The notes beneath the pieces were generated by a model, which was not told the DNA's origin, did no database searches, and was given only the letters and a program-made list of their open reading frames with translations. Below, in pieces: positions 27,060 to 38,956 of a stretch of 64,000 nucleotides of DNA. Location: positions 62,001 through 126,000 of the forward strand of contig MU404126.1 of the NCBI GenBank assembly GCA_022695795.1, read 5' to 3'. Position numbers and translations under genes: made by a program. Origin of the DNA: Biscogniauxia marginata (Eukaryota; Ascomycota; Sordariomycetes; Xylariales; Xylariaceae). Each line of letters starts with the position of its first letter. Position 1 is the stretch's first letter.

Positions 27060-27923
27060 ATGCATCTACCAACAACCCACTACCACCACCATTCCCTCCT
27101 CCCTCTCCTCCTCATCTTCCTCTTCTCGTCCTTAGCCACCGCGCTCTCCATCCCGCGCGACGACGCCCCCGCCGCCCTGCCCCGCGTGACCTCGATCGCC
27201 TACTCGGGCAGCGGGTGCCCGTCGGCGAGCCCGGCCGTCGAGCGCACGGGCAGCTCGTGGACGGACCTCGCGTTCCGGATGAACGGCTTCGAGGCCTCAG
27301 TCCCCGGCGCCACGTCCTCCTCCTCCGCCAACTGCCAGGTCCACCTGCAGGCGACCGGCGCCGCCGCCGGGTGGCAGGTCGGCGTCAAGGACGTGTTCGT
27401 GCGCGGCCACGCCGTGCTCGACCCCGGCGCCACGCTCGATTACTACGTCACGAGCTTTTGGAGCCAGGATGCCGGGACGGGGGTACGTTTCTTTTTTCCC
27501 TAAATCTCTCTCTCTCTCTCCCCCTCTCCCTCTTCCTCCCCCTTATTTCATCGTGTCCCCGCCCCCTATATGACCGACCATCTGAGAGGGCGACTACATC
27601 ATACGCTACATCCACGCAAACTACCAACTCCTTACTCCCCCGGTTCGTCGGAATATTAAAAATACCTAATATACTCACGATGTCAGATCACCATCCGCGG
27701 CTCTCTGCCCAACACGGGCACCGCTCGCCTCGACGCCGACGTCACGGCGCACACGACCGTCCCGGACGACCGCGTCGTGTGGTCGCCCTGCACGGGCCCC
27801 GACGGCGCCCTCGGCCTGCTCAACGTCAACTTCCGCGTCGCGCTCCTCGCCGACGGCAACCAGTACGGGTACTTCGGCAAGGGCGCCACCGAGAGCTGGG
27901 GCTACGTCTGGAGGCGGTGTTGA
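27060..27923 (+). CDS. Secreted DUF4360-family protein
   Basis: The protein begins with a histidine-rich start followed by a hydrophobic stretch (LLPLLLIFLFSSLATA), a clear signal peptide ending near residue 28. The mature part has the family hallmarks SGSGCPSASP, an N-C-Q-hydrophobic motif (NCQVHLQ), a VFVRGHAVLDPGA strand, and a C-terminal ESWGYVWRRC. These match the DUF4360 family of small secreted fungal and bacterial proteins, whose function is not established. Predicted exons are 27060-27482 and 27687-27923, giving 219 aa. I chose the ATG at 27060 over an upstream in-frame ATG at 27027 because it places the signal peptide at the N-terminus. Coding DNA is strikingly C/G-rich compared with its flanks. 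Confidence 0.88.
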
Positions 27924-28459
27924 GTTTTGAAATCTTCGAGGGGTGAGAACATTTCTAGTATGCTTCGCCAGTAGAGGGGTTCAAAAAGGACAGGTCGGAG
28001 AAAAGGTAGAAGATGAGCAGTGTTGCGCATGAAGGGCAGTGAAAAAAGAATATGTGGGAATAGACAGGTAAATGAGATGGTCTCATAATCGTGTGTATGT
28101 ATACTTTTGAGTTATGTCTAAAAGTTAAGGATTCTGTACATTTGTTCCAGTCTGTTACTCGTTATGAAGGGGCCAATATATACTTCTATATACCCCATAC
28201 ATTTGGCTTCATAGTGCTTGACATAACTGGAACGAGAAATAAAGCTAAGTTCGGTTTAAAATATCTAAGAATATACCAGGAGAGCCATTCTAACAGACTC
28301 CTATATCTTCCTATCTCTCATTCTATATATGGCTATATATACCTATGTACCTTTATATAATATGGTCATACATGTACTGTGTGCGATGTAGCTAGGATAG
28401 GAGCTCTCCGCCTGTTTAATTATCGATACGTTCCCTTTCATGCCAATAACCCACGCAAG
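27924..28459. other. Intergenic region between convergent genes
   Basis: AT-rich 3' flank shared by the DUF4360 gene (plus strand) and the MFS transporter (minus strand). It contains several TATATA words. No gene seen. Confidence 0.7.
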
Positions 28460-30807
28460 TTAATGAGCGAACCTAAAGTCCAGTCTTCGGCTGCCCACAA
28501 GCCTTGTGTTAGAGATATAGTCGGCTTTCTCCTGCTCGGTTAGGGCATTCCAGATGCGGTCGCGCTGCTTGTTGCGCCACATGTAGTAGAACTTGGTTAA
28601 GATGAACAGCACGATCGCGAACAGGTTGATGGCGAAAAGAACCGAGTTGCCTCGCCGGTACAGCGGCTTGTCGTCGTCGGCGTAGATGAAGTTGGCGACG
28701 ATGTTACCTGTCTGGACGGACATCTACAGGGGGGATGGTATGTTAGTAAAATCATGAACTAGCTTTCATAAAGGACTAGATTGGACGGCTTACGTTGTAT
28801 AGAGCTGCGGACACCGACCGCGTGCCGACGTTGTTCGAATTCTTCGAAGTCCAAGCGACCAGAATCGCGTCTGTTGAGAAGAGATTCACGTTAGTATCTC
28901 AGTCCTTACGACCTCAGAGATAGAAAATAGTCTAGGTAGCCGGTTGGTGGTGCTTTAACTCACGGCAATAGGGGTAGGAAAGTAGGACGGTGACGACCGC
29001 ATAAGTCCCCCACGAGTCTGTCTGCGTCCCTGGCCACCAGCGCAGCGCGATGATACAAGGTACGGTCCAAATCGCCTGCAGACTCGACACGAGAGACCGC
29101 TCATTCAACCACTCCGAGAGGCGGGTGATGAGGAGCAAGGTGATGATGTGGAAAATACTCTGGGCACTGTTATCAGCAAACATTGCATTCATCATATATA
29201 TACGAAGAGTGATAGCGGAGATAACTTACCGCCGGTATGGTCAGCAGGTTCGTGGTGAAGGTGTCGAAGCCGATGTTCCTGAAGATTAGTGTGTTGTACT
29301 TGCTCGGGGGCGACTGAGGGATGTAGACGACAAGCCCGAGAATGTATAGGGGCCAGAGGTCGTAGTCCTTGAGCGAGTTCCACAGGCGCCGCGGCGTGAT
29401 GGCCTGGCGGTTGTGCATGTCGCCCTTTGACGGGTCGTCGCGCAGCACGCGGTTGACGACGATGGCGACCTCGCGGTCGTTGAACCATCCGTTCGGCCGG
29501 AACCAGGTCTTGGTCTGCACAGCCGACGCGGGCATCATGAAGAAGGACGCGACGCCGATCTGAAAAAATAAGGTGAGCTATGAGCGGTGGGCGGGGGCTA
29601 ATAAGATTGGATTTCCAACTGCTGGTTGTAAAACTTACTAGGAGCGTGATAAGTCCTTCGATGAGGAACAGCCAGCGCCATCCAGACCACCCTGCAATTC
29701 CGCGCATGTGCAGGAGGGCGAAGGCGAGGAGGGATGTGATGATGCCAGTCACGGACAAGGTCGTCCAAAAGTAGCTGTGTGAAGTCAGTCAAAGCACGGC
29801 CTTTTATTCACAGGCGTTGATATATAATGCGTACCTGAGACGGATGGGAAGCTCTCTGGAGGTGTAGAAGTAACTCAACCATAGTACAAGATCTGGGATG
29901 AAGCCGCCCTTGAAAGTTTTACCCGTTAGCTAGAGACATCTTATCTTCATTTCCCTCTTACATACCTCAAGAGCACCCAGCAGAGCCCGGGTTGCAAAGA
30001 AGCTTCCCCTTCCAGAAAGGAAACACTGAAAGGCGGCGACGAGGGACCACATGCATATCTGCATAGGGATCCAGCGATCCGGGCCGATCTTTTTGGAAAT
30101 GAGCTGCGAGGGGAGCTCCGCGAGGAGGAAGGAGACCAGAAAGATGGTGTTTCCAACGTTATAGTCTAATATTCGTCCGTTAGTTATGAGTTCATTTTCA
30201 TTTTCCATTGTCTTACATTACTCTCACCGAGAGACGAAATCAGAATGAAGATAAAGAGAAATGAGGGAACTGACGAAACTAACTCACCATTTGTATTGAG
30301 TCCGAGGTCCTCAAGGAAGCTATCTGAAACGACCTGGACGAGGTTCCCTCGATCGACTTGGAGACCGAAGAACATGACACACTATATCGATAACACAACA
30401 GCGTCAGCATTCTAGTTACAAAACCGATAATTATTAATTACTGTGAGATGCGACAAGATTCAAAGAGCACAAAAAACACGACATACCGCCCAAAGACAAA
30501 CGTGCCAGTCCAGTTTTCGGACGAGTCGCTTCTCCTCCTCCGCGGACCAGGTAAGCGTAGGGTCGTAGACGTGACGGCACTCATAGCTCGACTTCTCGTA
30601 GACCTGCTTCCAGTGGGCAGCTATGACTGGGTCCTTGAATGGGTTGTTGTCCAGGATGAGGTCGTCCTCGGACGCGGACTGAGCGCCGCTATACTGCTCC
30701 CGTGCCTGTTTGTCGTCCACGGAGGACAAGGACGAGCGGCCGCCGGCGGTGGTCAGTTGGGGGCCCACCACCACCGGCGTCGAGGTCTGGATCGGCGGTA
30801 CTGACAT
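28460..30807 (-). CDS. MFS transporter, allantoate permease (Dal5/Tna1-like, ACS) type
   Basis: Predicted plasma-membrane importer of an organic anion or vitamin-like compound. Predicted exons (minus strand) are 30487-30807, 30288-30381, 29966-30165, 29835-29908, 29639-29774, 29230-29559, 28964-29159, 28794-28870 and 28460-28723, giving 563 aa. A hydrophilic N-terminus of about 100 residues leads into the first membrane segment after [12 protein letters not shown]-family signatures are visible: VDRGNL in TM1, the paired loops around [11 protein letters not shown] and [14 protein letters not shown], then [14 protein letters not shown] and [12 protein letters not shown]. The C-terminus [22 protein letters not shown] is typical of the family. 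Substrate cannot be read from sequence. Confidence 0.92.
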
Positions 30808-31664
30808 GGCCTGCCGTGCTTCGCGACTAGTAGTTCGTTCTTGGTGTGAGTGGTTGTTACACTGTCATTCACTTTATACTAGTGACGACGATATGTACAT
30901 GGAATGCACACGCGCTCCCTATCATACCGAAGGACTGGGTCGGCTACTGTATGCATGCCCTTTATATTTACACGAACTGACCGGGGGAGCGGGCTATCCA
31001 GATAGTTGAATCCACTGTGTCGGCCATTGTATGTCGTATGTGTACGACCCGAGACGATATCTCAATACAAGCTTTCAATTGCGTGATGAGGGACTTGTCT
31101 CGGCGGCGGACCTTTTCCCTGTTATATCGCTCCAACTCGATGGCGTGATATGCGCGATAGGGACGGCTCGATGGCGTCAAACCTAGCCCCCCCACGCTAT
31201 TTCAAATACTCAGTGTTTTTGCATGAGAACATCTAACAACCATGTAGGAAAATTACAGTATCCACAGGCTGAAGTTTTTTCTTGTCTCGCTTTTGTTGAT
31301 CCGTTACCACATCGATCGTCGGCCTAGGCGTCATGGGGAATGGACTGACCAATGCGTGCGGGCCCAAATGAAAGCCTCACGACATGCTAGAAGCATCAGG
31401 TAACGTTATTCCCGATATATCGGAACCGATTTCCTAAGCTATCGTCCTATAGCTAGGTTATGGCTTATCTTCTGGGACAACTCAACGACAGTTATATAAT
31501 GCGGCCAAGACAGTGCTTGATCAATAATCGAATTTTTTTAGTAATAACTACGTATATTCCAGTCTCAATCTAGGAATATCGTATCGACACCGGCTCACAC
31601 CCACCTTTTTGATCTCTCTTACAGTTAGTTCCTCTCACGATGTTGAGAGCGCGGCCCAGACTTC
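30808..31664. other. Intergenic region between two minus-strand genes
   Basis: Holds the promoter of the MFS gene (near 30808-31200) and the 3' UTR of the TMEM16 gene. No coding feature is supported on either strand. Confidence 0.7.
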
Positions 31665-34019
31665 CTATTTGTTTGACGCCTTGGCCTGTGATATGAGGTC
31701 CCGACCGATCTGGATTGTTTCGTCCATCCCCTGCTGTCGGAGCCAGAACCTATATAGCATCAGCATAGGTACGTGATAGAAATATGGAGCTGGAAAACTT
31801 ACAATTGCTCCGGGGTTCCGCCGCCACTAATGGATATCCTGCGGGCTTGTTCCTCAAGCACGTCACGCGTTATCTTCTCCCCTGTCCGCGCCGTTGGTGG
31901 GATAGGTTTCTCTGTGGCCTCGGCGCCCAAGCTCTCTTCTAATAGACGCTTTCGCATAGAAAACCGTTCAGCCCTCTCCTTCTGCACGCCCGGGCTGTCT
32001 GTTTGGCTCAAGGCATACCGGACCACATACTGGGCTGCCAAATACAAGTGCTCCGCGCAAAGGATACTCAAGAGGAGACCCCATGTCTTGATGTTCGACG
32101 GGTCGCCACCTGGCCCTCCCGAATCACCACTAAATAGGTATACTATAGCTGAGCTTACGACGCTTCCAAACCAGGATAGAAACCCGAGAGCATTTAGCCA
32201 CGGACCTATGGAGTCCGCCCTCCACGGGATGGGGCGCTGGCAACTGATTGCAATTTTCATCAAGTCTGATCGAAGTTCGATCCAATTGTTGATCAAGAAC
32301 ATGACCGGAGTCAGGGGCCATATGGCAGAGAAAAGAGAGAGATAACCGAATTGAACGACCATCTCCCTATAATCCACCGCAACGTCGTATACGTCGAGTT
32401 CCGCCTCGTTTCGGACTCTCTGAAGGAAGGCGTGCTCCTCGGGGACATCATGGTTTGTCGAGGACTCGCCATTCTTGGTCATCTTAGACTGTACCTTCTC
32501 GACTTGCTTGAAGACCTTACGCTTGACATAGGGAACGACAACCTCGAGGGCCAGGTTGACTACTTGGGCGGTTACGGTGAAATAAATCATTTGGCTCTTC
32601 AACCGATTAGGGTTGATCTGGAAGCCCTGTATAGTGACCGATTTCTCGCTAGAGAGCTTCTCGGCTGTCATCCTGAAGAAGTCGAGATACGGCACAAGCT
32701 TATTGCCGAAGGGCATATAAACGAAAGCAGTAAGAAATATAGGAGTATAAGAGGTGAGGAAGTTAATAACGAAAATCTTGCCAATGAAAGCAGCTTGATG
32801 GGCTAGGAGTTCGTTAGACCAAAACAAGAAGTTCAGAGAATAGCCAGTGATCACGTACCGTCGCTGGTCTTGTAGTTTTCTCTTTCTGTTAACTTCTCGG
32901 CGAAATTCCCGAGGATGGCCGACAACATTGGCAACGTCCCGGTGAGGATGATTGTCGGCGTGAATACCTGGGGACTCGTTAGTATATATATATGGATGTT
33001 TCATATAGGTGGGTGTGACTGCTGACCAGGTACGTCTTAAAAGGTCCATTATAGACCTCGGAGAGGAATATCTCGATAGCAAAGCAGAAGATGTAGAGCG
33101 CTCCAAGGATCAAGAAGCATACTAGGGCAAATGGGACCTGAAGCAGCTGAGTTTTTAACCTCTTAACTGGAGAGTAAATCTTGATGGGCTCGCCCGTAAC
33201 TGGGTCGGCCGCTTCGTAGTCCCACTTGAACTGGTTACGGGGATGCTGAATACGCGACACTCCGCGGACGCCCCATTGGACAGCCAGGTCGACCTCTTTC
33301 TTCTTCCACCACTCAAAGAAGACGACGGTCCATAGAGAGTTGACGGCGGCGAAGAACCACGAGTAACGACCGAGAATGAGCCAGGCACCGAATCCGAATA
33401 CGGCAGGGAAAACGAGAAAGGTAAAATACGACTGCAAGAAGGCAAAGTAGAAAGCCACGCTCTCTCCGAATTTGTTGCGAATCTGATCGAGATCCCGCTC
33501 GTTTAAGAAGTATTTTGTGGCTGACTGTTTGATCCACTCGCGGTTGAAGTTGTGGTTGTGGAGAGGGAAGATGGATGCGACGTGCTTCCACTGTCCGGTC
33601 TTAGGGGTGATGCCGGCTCCGCCCTCATTCTTGGGTTTAGAAATAAGAAGGTATACCATACGCAGCCGTTCGGCCTCGCTGACCGGGTCGTTCTCGAATT
33701 CTCTTTCTACATCCTTCTCCGGTGCGGCAGCTCGGACACCATGAAGCCAATCCTGAACACGTTCGCGGTATATCTGAGTGCTAAGGTATTTGTCGGAGGC
33801 GACCTTGACAAAAACTAGGACCGAGGACTCGTCACCGCCCCGCACTTCAGATGCGAGACCAACTCTGGTGAGGTCCTCAATCAGCTGGGTGAAAGAGGCT
33901 TCAGCTTCGGCCTTGTCTGCAGGAAACTTGAAGTGGATGACATAGTCAACGCCCAAGTTCGTCTTGAGCTCTGGGCGGTTTCCGCCATCAGAGGCATAGA
34001 GAGCCGTGAGGCTTGCCAT
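31665..34019 (-). CDS. TMEM16/anoctamin-family lipid scramblase
   Basis: Homologue of the fungal scramblases nhTMEM16 and afTMEM16, Ca2+-activated proteins that move phospholipids between leaflets, and of yeast Ist2. Predicted exons (minus strand) are 33027-34019, 32859-32967, 31803-32802 and 31665-31749, giving 728 aa, close to the 735 aa I recall for nhTMEM16. The cytosolic N-terminal domain (1-170) includes VDYVIHFKFP. About ten membrane segments follow, starting near AFYFAFLQSYFTFLVFPAVF. The calcium-site region is recognisable: NEAELDVYDVAVDYREMV (TM7) and NNWIELRSDLMK (TM8). The last exon encodes FWLRQQGMDETIQIGRDL, a family-typical C-terminus that an unspliced reading would miss. Start: first ATG, MASLTALY. 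Confidence 0.96.
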
Positions 34020-34788
34020 AGTAACGGTCTAGCCCGCCTCGTCGTGTTCGACTTAAAGGATCGAGGTTCCCTGTAGTAGAAAGACATTAGTTTGAAGTAA
34101 GCTTAGGTGGAATGATATGGAGAGGCGAGGCGTATGGGGGAAAACTACCGTAACTATCAAAAGTCGGTTGCTTTGCGTGCTGCTATGTGGGCAGCAGAAC
34201 AGGTCCCCGTCACAAAAAGCAGAGAAGCAGAGGGAGAGAAGAATTGAATTGAAGAGTCAAGATCAGATCACGAGGAGAAGAGTTCTATAAGCTGAGGACA
34301 TAACTAACATAGGAAATGTAATTTCAGGGAGTGTAGCGTACCACATGTCCCTGCTTGACAACTTGGTTGGAAAAGTTGGTGGACGAATTGCAATGATCAA
34401 CGTCATTTATTACATGACATATGGATTTGGCCCGTGCACACCCTGTCGGTTAATGCCAAGCTTTGGCTTGCCGGCTAGCGGCCACGTTCCGCTAGGCATG
34501 TACCTAGTATGTATTCATATAAAGGGATTACCTTAGGTACCTTCAATAGGTACGAATACTACCTTGTGTAGGTTGTCGCGGTGGGTCTCAATGCTCTGTC
34601 TTCTAATAATAACAACTACGACGCCCTCGATCATCACCGTAGCCATTTCTGCATGTGACGATAGGCATTATATGCACCATTCGCTTCCATCCACACACAG
34701 ACAGACAGCAAAAGCAGGGCCTCGTCAGCCAGACCAAAACCTGGCTACCCTGCAGCTGAGCTAGTCTCAGCGTACAACGTCATCAAGC
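34020..34788. other. Divergent promoter region
   Basis: 769 bases between the start codons of the TMEM16 gene (minus) and the phosphoesterase gene (plus). AGGTA/TACCT words occur near 34500-34560, and an ACAGACAG repeat lies near 34698. No coding feature seen. Confidence 0.7.
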
Positions 34789-35907
34789 ATGGGGCTGCTT
34801 GTAAAACTCGGCCTTCGCCGTGATATTGTTTGGGAACGCCCTACGCTTCTCGATCGGTTTCTCGACTCCCCCATCCAAGCTGCTGTCTACCATCTCTACC
34901 TCCTCGTCCTCTGGCTACGAGGAAATCCCGTCAGACCACCTAGGAATAGGCAGCCCATCAAAATTGTCTTCCTATCAGATACCCACGAGTCCGTCGTCGA
35001 GAAGGTTCCGGACGGCGATCTGCTTATCCACTGCGGTGACTTGGTCAATGATGGCACCGCGGCTTCAATCCAGAAGCAGATCGATTGGCTCGTCTCGCTG
35101 CCCCATCAGCACAAGGTCTTCGTGTGTGGAAATCACGACAGCTGGTTCGACATCAATGCCAGGACGGAGGAAGATGTCTTAGCTAAGCGAACCGTCGACA
35201 TAAAGACGGTGAACTACCTCCAGCGCAGTTCTATTATGCTTAGCTTCAAAGATGGCCGGAGACTGAAAGTTTACGGGGCCCCGCACGTTCCCGAATGCGG
35301 AGGCCCCGAAAACGCGTACGTCACGTCTCCCGGACGCCGAAGAGTGCGCTGCCGAGAAGGATCTAACTAATAATAATAATAATAATTTGTAGGTTTCAAT
35401 ACACAGCCCAACAGAACCCGTGGAACGACAATATACCAATAGATACAGACATTCTCATAACGCATACCCCACCGGTAAGTTTACTACCTACAGTACTTGA
35501 ATCTTTCCGAGTTACTCCTGACTCAATACACCATCCAGCGTCACCACCTCGATCTCTCTCTTGGGTGTCCCACTCTCCTTCGAGAGGTATGGCGGAAGAA
35601 ACCTAAGGTACATGTTTTCGGTCACGTCCATTGGGGTCGGGGGACGCAACCAGTATTCTGGGACGAATGCCAGAAGTCGTACGAGAGGGTCATGTCGCGC
35701 GCAAGACGGGGACCGGTCTATGATATGATCCCTAGCGCAAGCTGGATTGACGCATGGAAGGTACTGTATCATGGAATCCTAGGGATCCTGTGGCAATGGT
35801 TCTGGCTCGGTGGAGTCAGTGACGGGAGCATCATGATCAATGCCGCGATGCAACATGGGACCTCGGGGAAGTTGACGAATAAGCCTCCTATCACCATTGA
35901 GATTTGA
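34789..35907 (+). CDS. Calcineurin-like metallophosphoesterase
   Basis: Binuclear-metal phosphoesterase of unknown substrate. The metal-binding motifs appear in order: D64-x-H66 (FLSDTH), GD84 (IHCGDLVNDG), GN115-H116-D (VCGNHD), ITHTPP and GHVH (HVFGHVHWGRG). Predicted exons are 34789-35315, 35393-35474 and 35539-35907, giving 325 aa. The hydrophobic patch near residues 28-45 (IQAAVYHLYLLVLWL) could anchor the protein to a membrane, and another hydrophobic patch (LYHGILGILWQWFWLGG) lies toward the C-terminus. The family is widespread in filamentous fungi, where its members resemble UPF0046-type phosphoesterases. Intron 1 carries a short AAT repeat. Confidence 0.92.
35367..35387. repeat. (AAT)n microsatellite in an intron
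   Basis: About six TAA/AAT units in the first intron of the phosphoesterase gene, just before the acceptor (tttgtag at 35386-35392). Confidence 0.8.
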
Positions 35908-36477
35908 GGTTTCAGCTGCCACGATGATATTTGATTGTGCAGCTCATATCGTTTGGTAATATATAAATCGGTTAGCAAAGGAGACGGTTGTAATAATACT
36001 ATGATATAACACGGCCCGGTGCCAGTACTTCTCAGATGAGTTATAACTGGGAAAAGGGATATATGGTTAATACAAAATTTAATATTAAACGTGGTTCACA
36101 ATGCGAGCTTTCTGTATTGAGATTTTTTAATTTTTTAATAGGTATAGAGTAGACGTCAAGTGAAAGTTGTTGCGCGTTGACCGACCTAAACCACCCTCGT
36201 GTATAGACTTGGCAGCTACTTGGAGCCCCTGGCTTCTAAAACACCAAGCCGCTCTCCCCCCTCTTAACCGGTCTCAATGCATCATGGTAGCTTCAAATAC
36301 AACCTAATGTGAGCAGCCTAACCAACCATCATATCGTATCACTGATCGTACAATCCTCATAAGATGTAAAGAAAACATGTCTGACATGAAAACGTGACGA
36401 ACGAAAAGAAGAGAGAAAGGAACAGGAAAATGAAAATAACGCCCCCTTGCCCTGAACCATAACACCTATACAAAAAT
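35908..36477. other. Intergenic region between convergent genes
   Basis: AT-rich 3' flank shared by the phosphoesterase gene and the GH16-WSC gene. No gene seen. Confidence 0.7.
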
Positions 36478-38956
36478 TCACAAAACCATCACGACCCCCA
36501 GGATCCCCAACAAAAGCCCCGAACCCCACGAGCTTAGCCCCGCCGCGGCGCCCTCAACCGGCATCGACGGCGGCGGCGGCGGCGGCGGCACTACCGTCGG
36601 GCCCACCACCGTGCCGTTCGCGTTCAGCGTGACATTGCCACCACTACTCGTAATAGTAGCGGTAGCACTATTGACAGTCGAGTTAAGCCTCACCGGCACG
36701 ACGGTCTGCACCGCGACCGCCGTGACGGTGACCTCCTCGGCCGCGTACAGGGCCGCCGGCACCGTCAGCATCACCGTGCTCTCGCCGCGTGGCCCGCACC
36801 CGCGGCACGGCCGCGTGCACGTCGCCATCGGCACCGCGGCGGCACACCCAAAGTCGGCGTACGTCACCGTCGTGGTGTACGCGAGCGCTGTTAGTATGGC
36901 TGGGTTTGTCGCGCAGACTGTCGTGTAGGTCACTGTGAGGGCTGTGGTCACGGCCACGCTGGTGGGAGCCGGGGTTGGAGCGGAGCCGCCTAGAGCGGGG
37001 GCGCCTGGCGGGGAGGGCGAGGAGCCCAGGGCACCGTAGACGGTGAGGAGGATGTCGGGGGGTGCTGGGCGCTGGCTGAGTGCCGCGGTGCTGTTGTTGG
37101 CAGACGTCGAGTTGGTCGGGGCTACGAGCTTCACGCCCATGCCGATGGCGCCGGGAGTGCTCGCCGAGCTGGCGTCGAGCTGGCCGCCGCAGAATTCTCG
37201 TGCGTTCTTCGGGCACGGCGTGTTGCACATTTCGTTCGGTACGGCGCTGGCGTCGCCGAGCACGTCGGCGCAGTAGCAGGTCCTAGTGTTGTTTCATGTT
37301 AGTCGATTGTTATGCCGCGGTATATCTCCGGAAAAGGGGTAGATAACGTACTCGTCAGAGACACCGGCGTACTTGCGGCCCGCGCAGCTGGCCACGCACG
37401 CCTCGTTGTCCATGCCGGCGAACGATGCGATCGGGGCGAAGGCTTGGTAACCCGCGCTCGACCCGAAGCAGCCCAGGAGGGTGTAGCCGTTGATTATGGA
37501 TGGGTCGACTAAGCCGCCCCCTGTCTGGGTAGGCTCGGCTGTCACTATGACTTGAGTCACGGTCGTGAGAGTGATGGTTCGTGTGCTCATTGGTGGAGCC
37601 GTGCCATTTAAGCTTGCCACGCTTGTGACTCTAGAAACCGACGGAGCGCTCAAGGTTGGGAGCTCCGAGGATATGGGCGGGGTGGTTACGCCCTTTGGAG
37701 CCCCCCTTTGGTAGACATCTATGTAGTTGATATCCCAGTAGCTATGTGCATGTCAACATATTGCATTCGTAAGTACAGATATAAAAGAAACACCTACGCT
37801 CCCTTGAAGCTGTCTGGGTTGGCCGCGACATAATCCTCGCATGTAGGAGCGAGCGTGTTGCATTGATCTGTGACGCCCCAGTTCTTGCCAGCGTAGTCAC
37901 CACAGAAATTCTATTCAATGTCGTAAGCGCATAGTCCCCCTCCTGTTTCTTCTTGTAGACTCACCGTGTTGATCGCCAAGCTCATGTTGAAGAAGTAGGT
38001 ATCGGGATCGCAAGACGATCCGCCGAATATGGCTTGCGGGGGCCCCCAGGTGGAAGGGTCGGGGTTCGTGACGGGAGCAAAAGAGATGTCATCCGGAATA
38101 GCTGAGCGAGGGAAGTGCCAGATCTTCAGATCTTCCGAGTCCCATTCTAGCGCGTACACCCCTCCCCCTCCCGCATTGAAGGCATCACCGTATGATGTCG
38201 TATCGGAAATGGGAGAAGCATAATTACAACCAAAGTTGTCGGGCTATTGGCATTGTATCAGTACGATGGGTTGTTATGAGGAAACCAGAAGCTGACTTAC
38301 ACTCCGTGAGCAGTCCTTTAGTCCCTGTACCCCTGAAACCCCGTCACATGGTGCTTCACAGCCAGCAGAACTACTCGATTTAGTGGCGTTCCATCTAGCG
38401 GTTGTAGTTTTGCACCTACGTGTGTGCCGAAAATAAATTCCTTTCAGCAGTACTGGCGCCCTCTATAATCTCTAGTTCTCCCCCTACCGGCCACTCCTCG
38501 CCGTCGTCTTGGTTGTTGAAAGCCCAGACTAGATATGTTTTAGCTTGGTATGGTCACCCCGATAGATTCGGGATCTAGCAAACTGACATGTAGGCCAAGT
38601 CCCACAAGATGATGCGGGCATATGTGCAAAATCCGCAATAAAAAGTCCGTGAGTGAAGTCATTGTTGCTCGTGAGTCGAACGCTCGGCCGTCCCTTATCG
38701 CTAGTTAAGTACGTATTTGTCGAGTCTACCCCGAGTCTCACTCGGTTGGACTCATCAATAGACACGATATTTTTCGCCAACGCGTCATCTCTACTTTGAT
38801 AACTGCTCCATAGTTAGAAAAATCAGTTTCAAGATAGGTTTACTCATATCCGTTTACGTACTCGACAAACCCGTTGCTTGGGTCATTCCCCGTAAAAAAG
38901 CTGAAGCTGTCAAGCAGCCCCTGGCCGGCATAGTGAGTCGAAAGAGAGTATGCCAT
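36478..38956 (-). CDS. GH16 glucanase-like protein with WSC domain and GPI-type tail
   Basis: Cell-wall glycosidase-like protein. Predicted exons (minus strand) are 38862-38956, 38588-38793, 38420-38528, 38301-38394, 37965-38243, 37798-37910, 37352-37741 and 36478-37282, giving 696 aa. The N-terminal GH16 domain (about 1-290) has YAGQGLLDSFSFFTGNDPSNGF, CGTWPTFWAFNN, the catalytic region GELEIIEG (E118, E120, E123), AGCEAPC, GVYALEWDSEDLKIW and YWDINYIDVYQRG. A WSC domain follows (GYTLLGCF to CGGQLDASS), then a Thr/Ser/Pro-rich stalk and a hydrophobic C-terminus (GSGLLLGILGVVMVL) typical of GPI attachment. The usual ExDxxE core reads ExExxE. The apparent start gives mature-like sequence with no signal peptide, so a 5' exon may be missing from this model. 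Confidence 0.88.
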
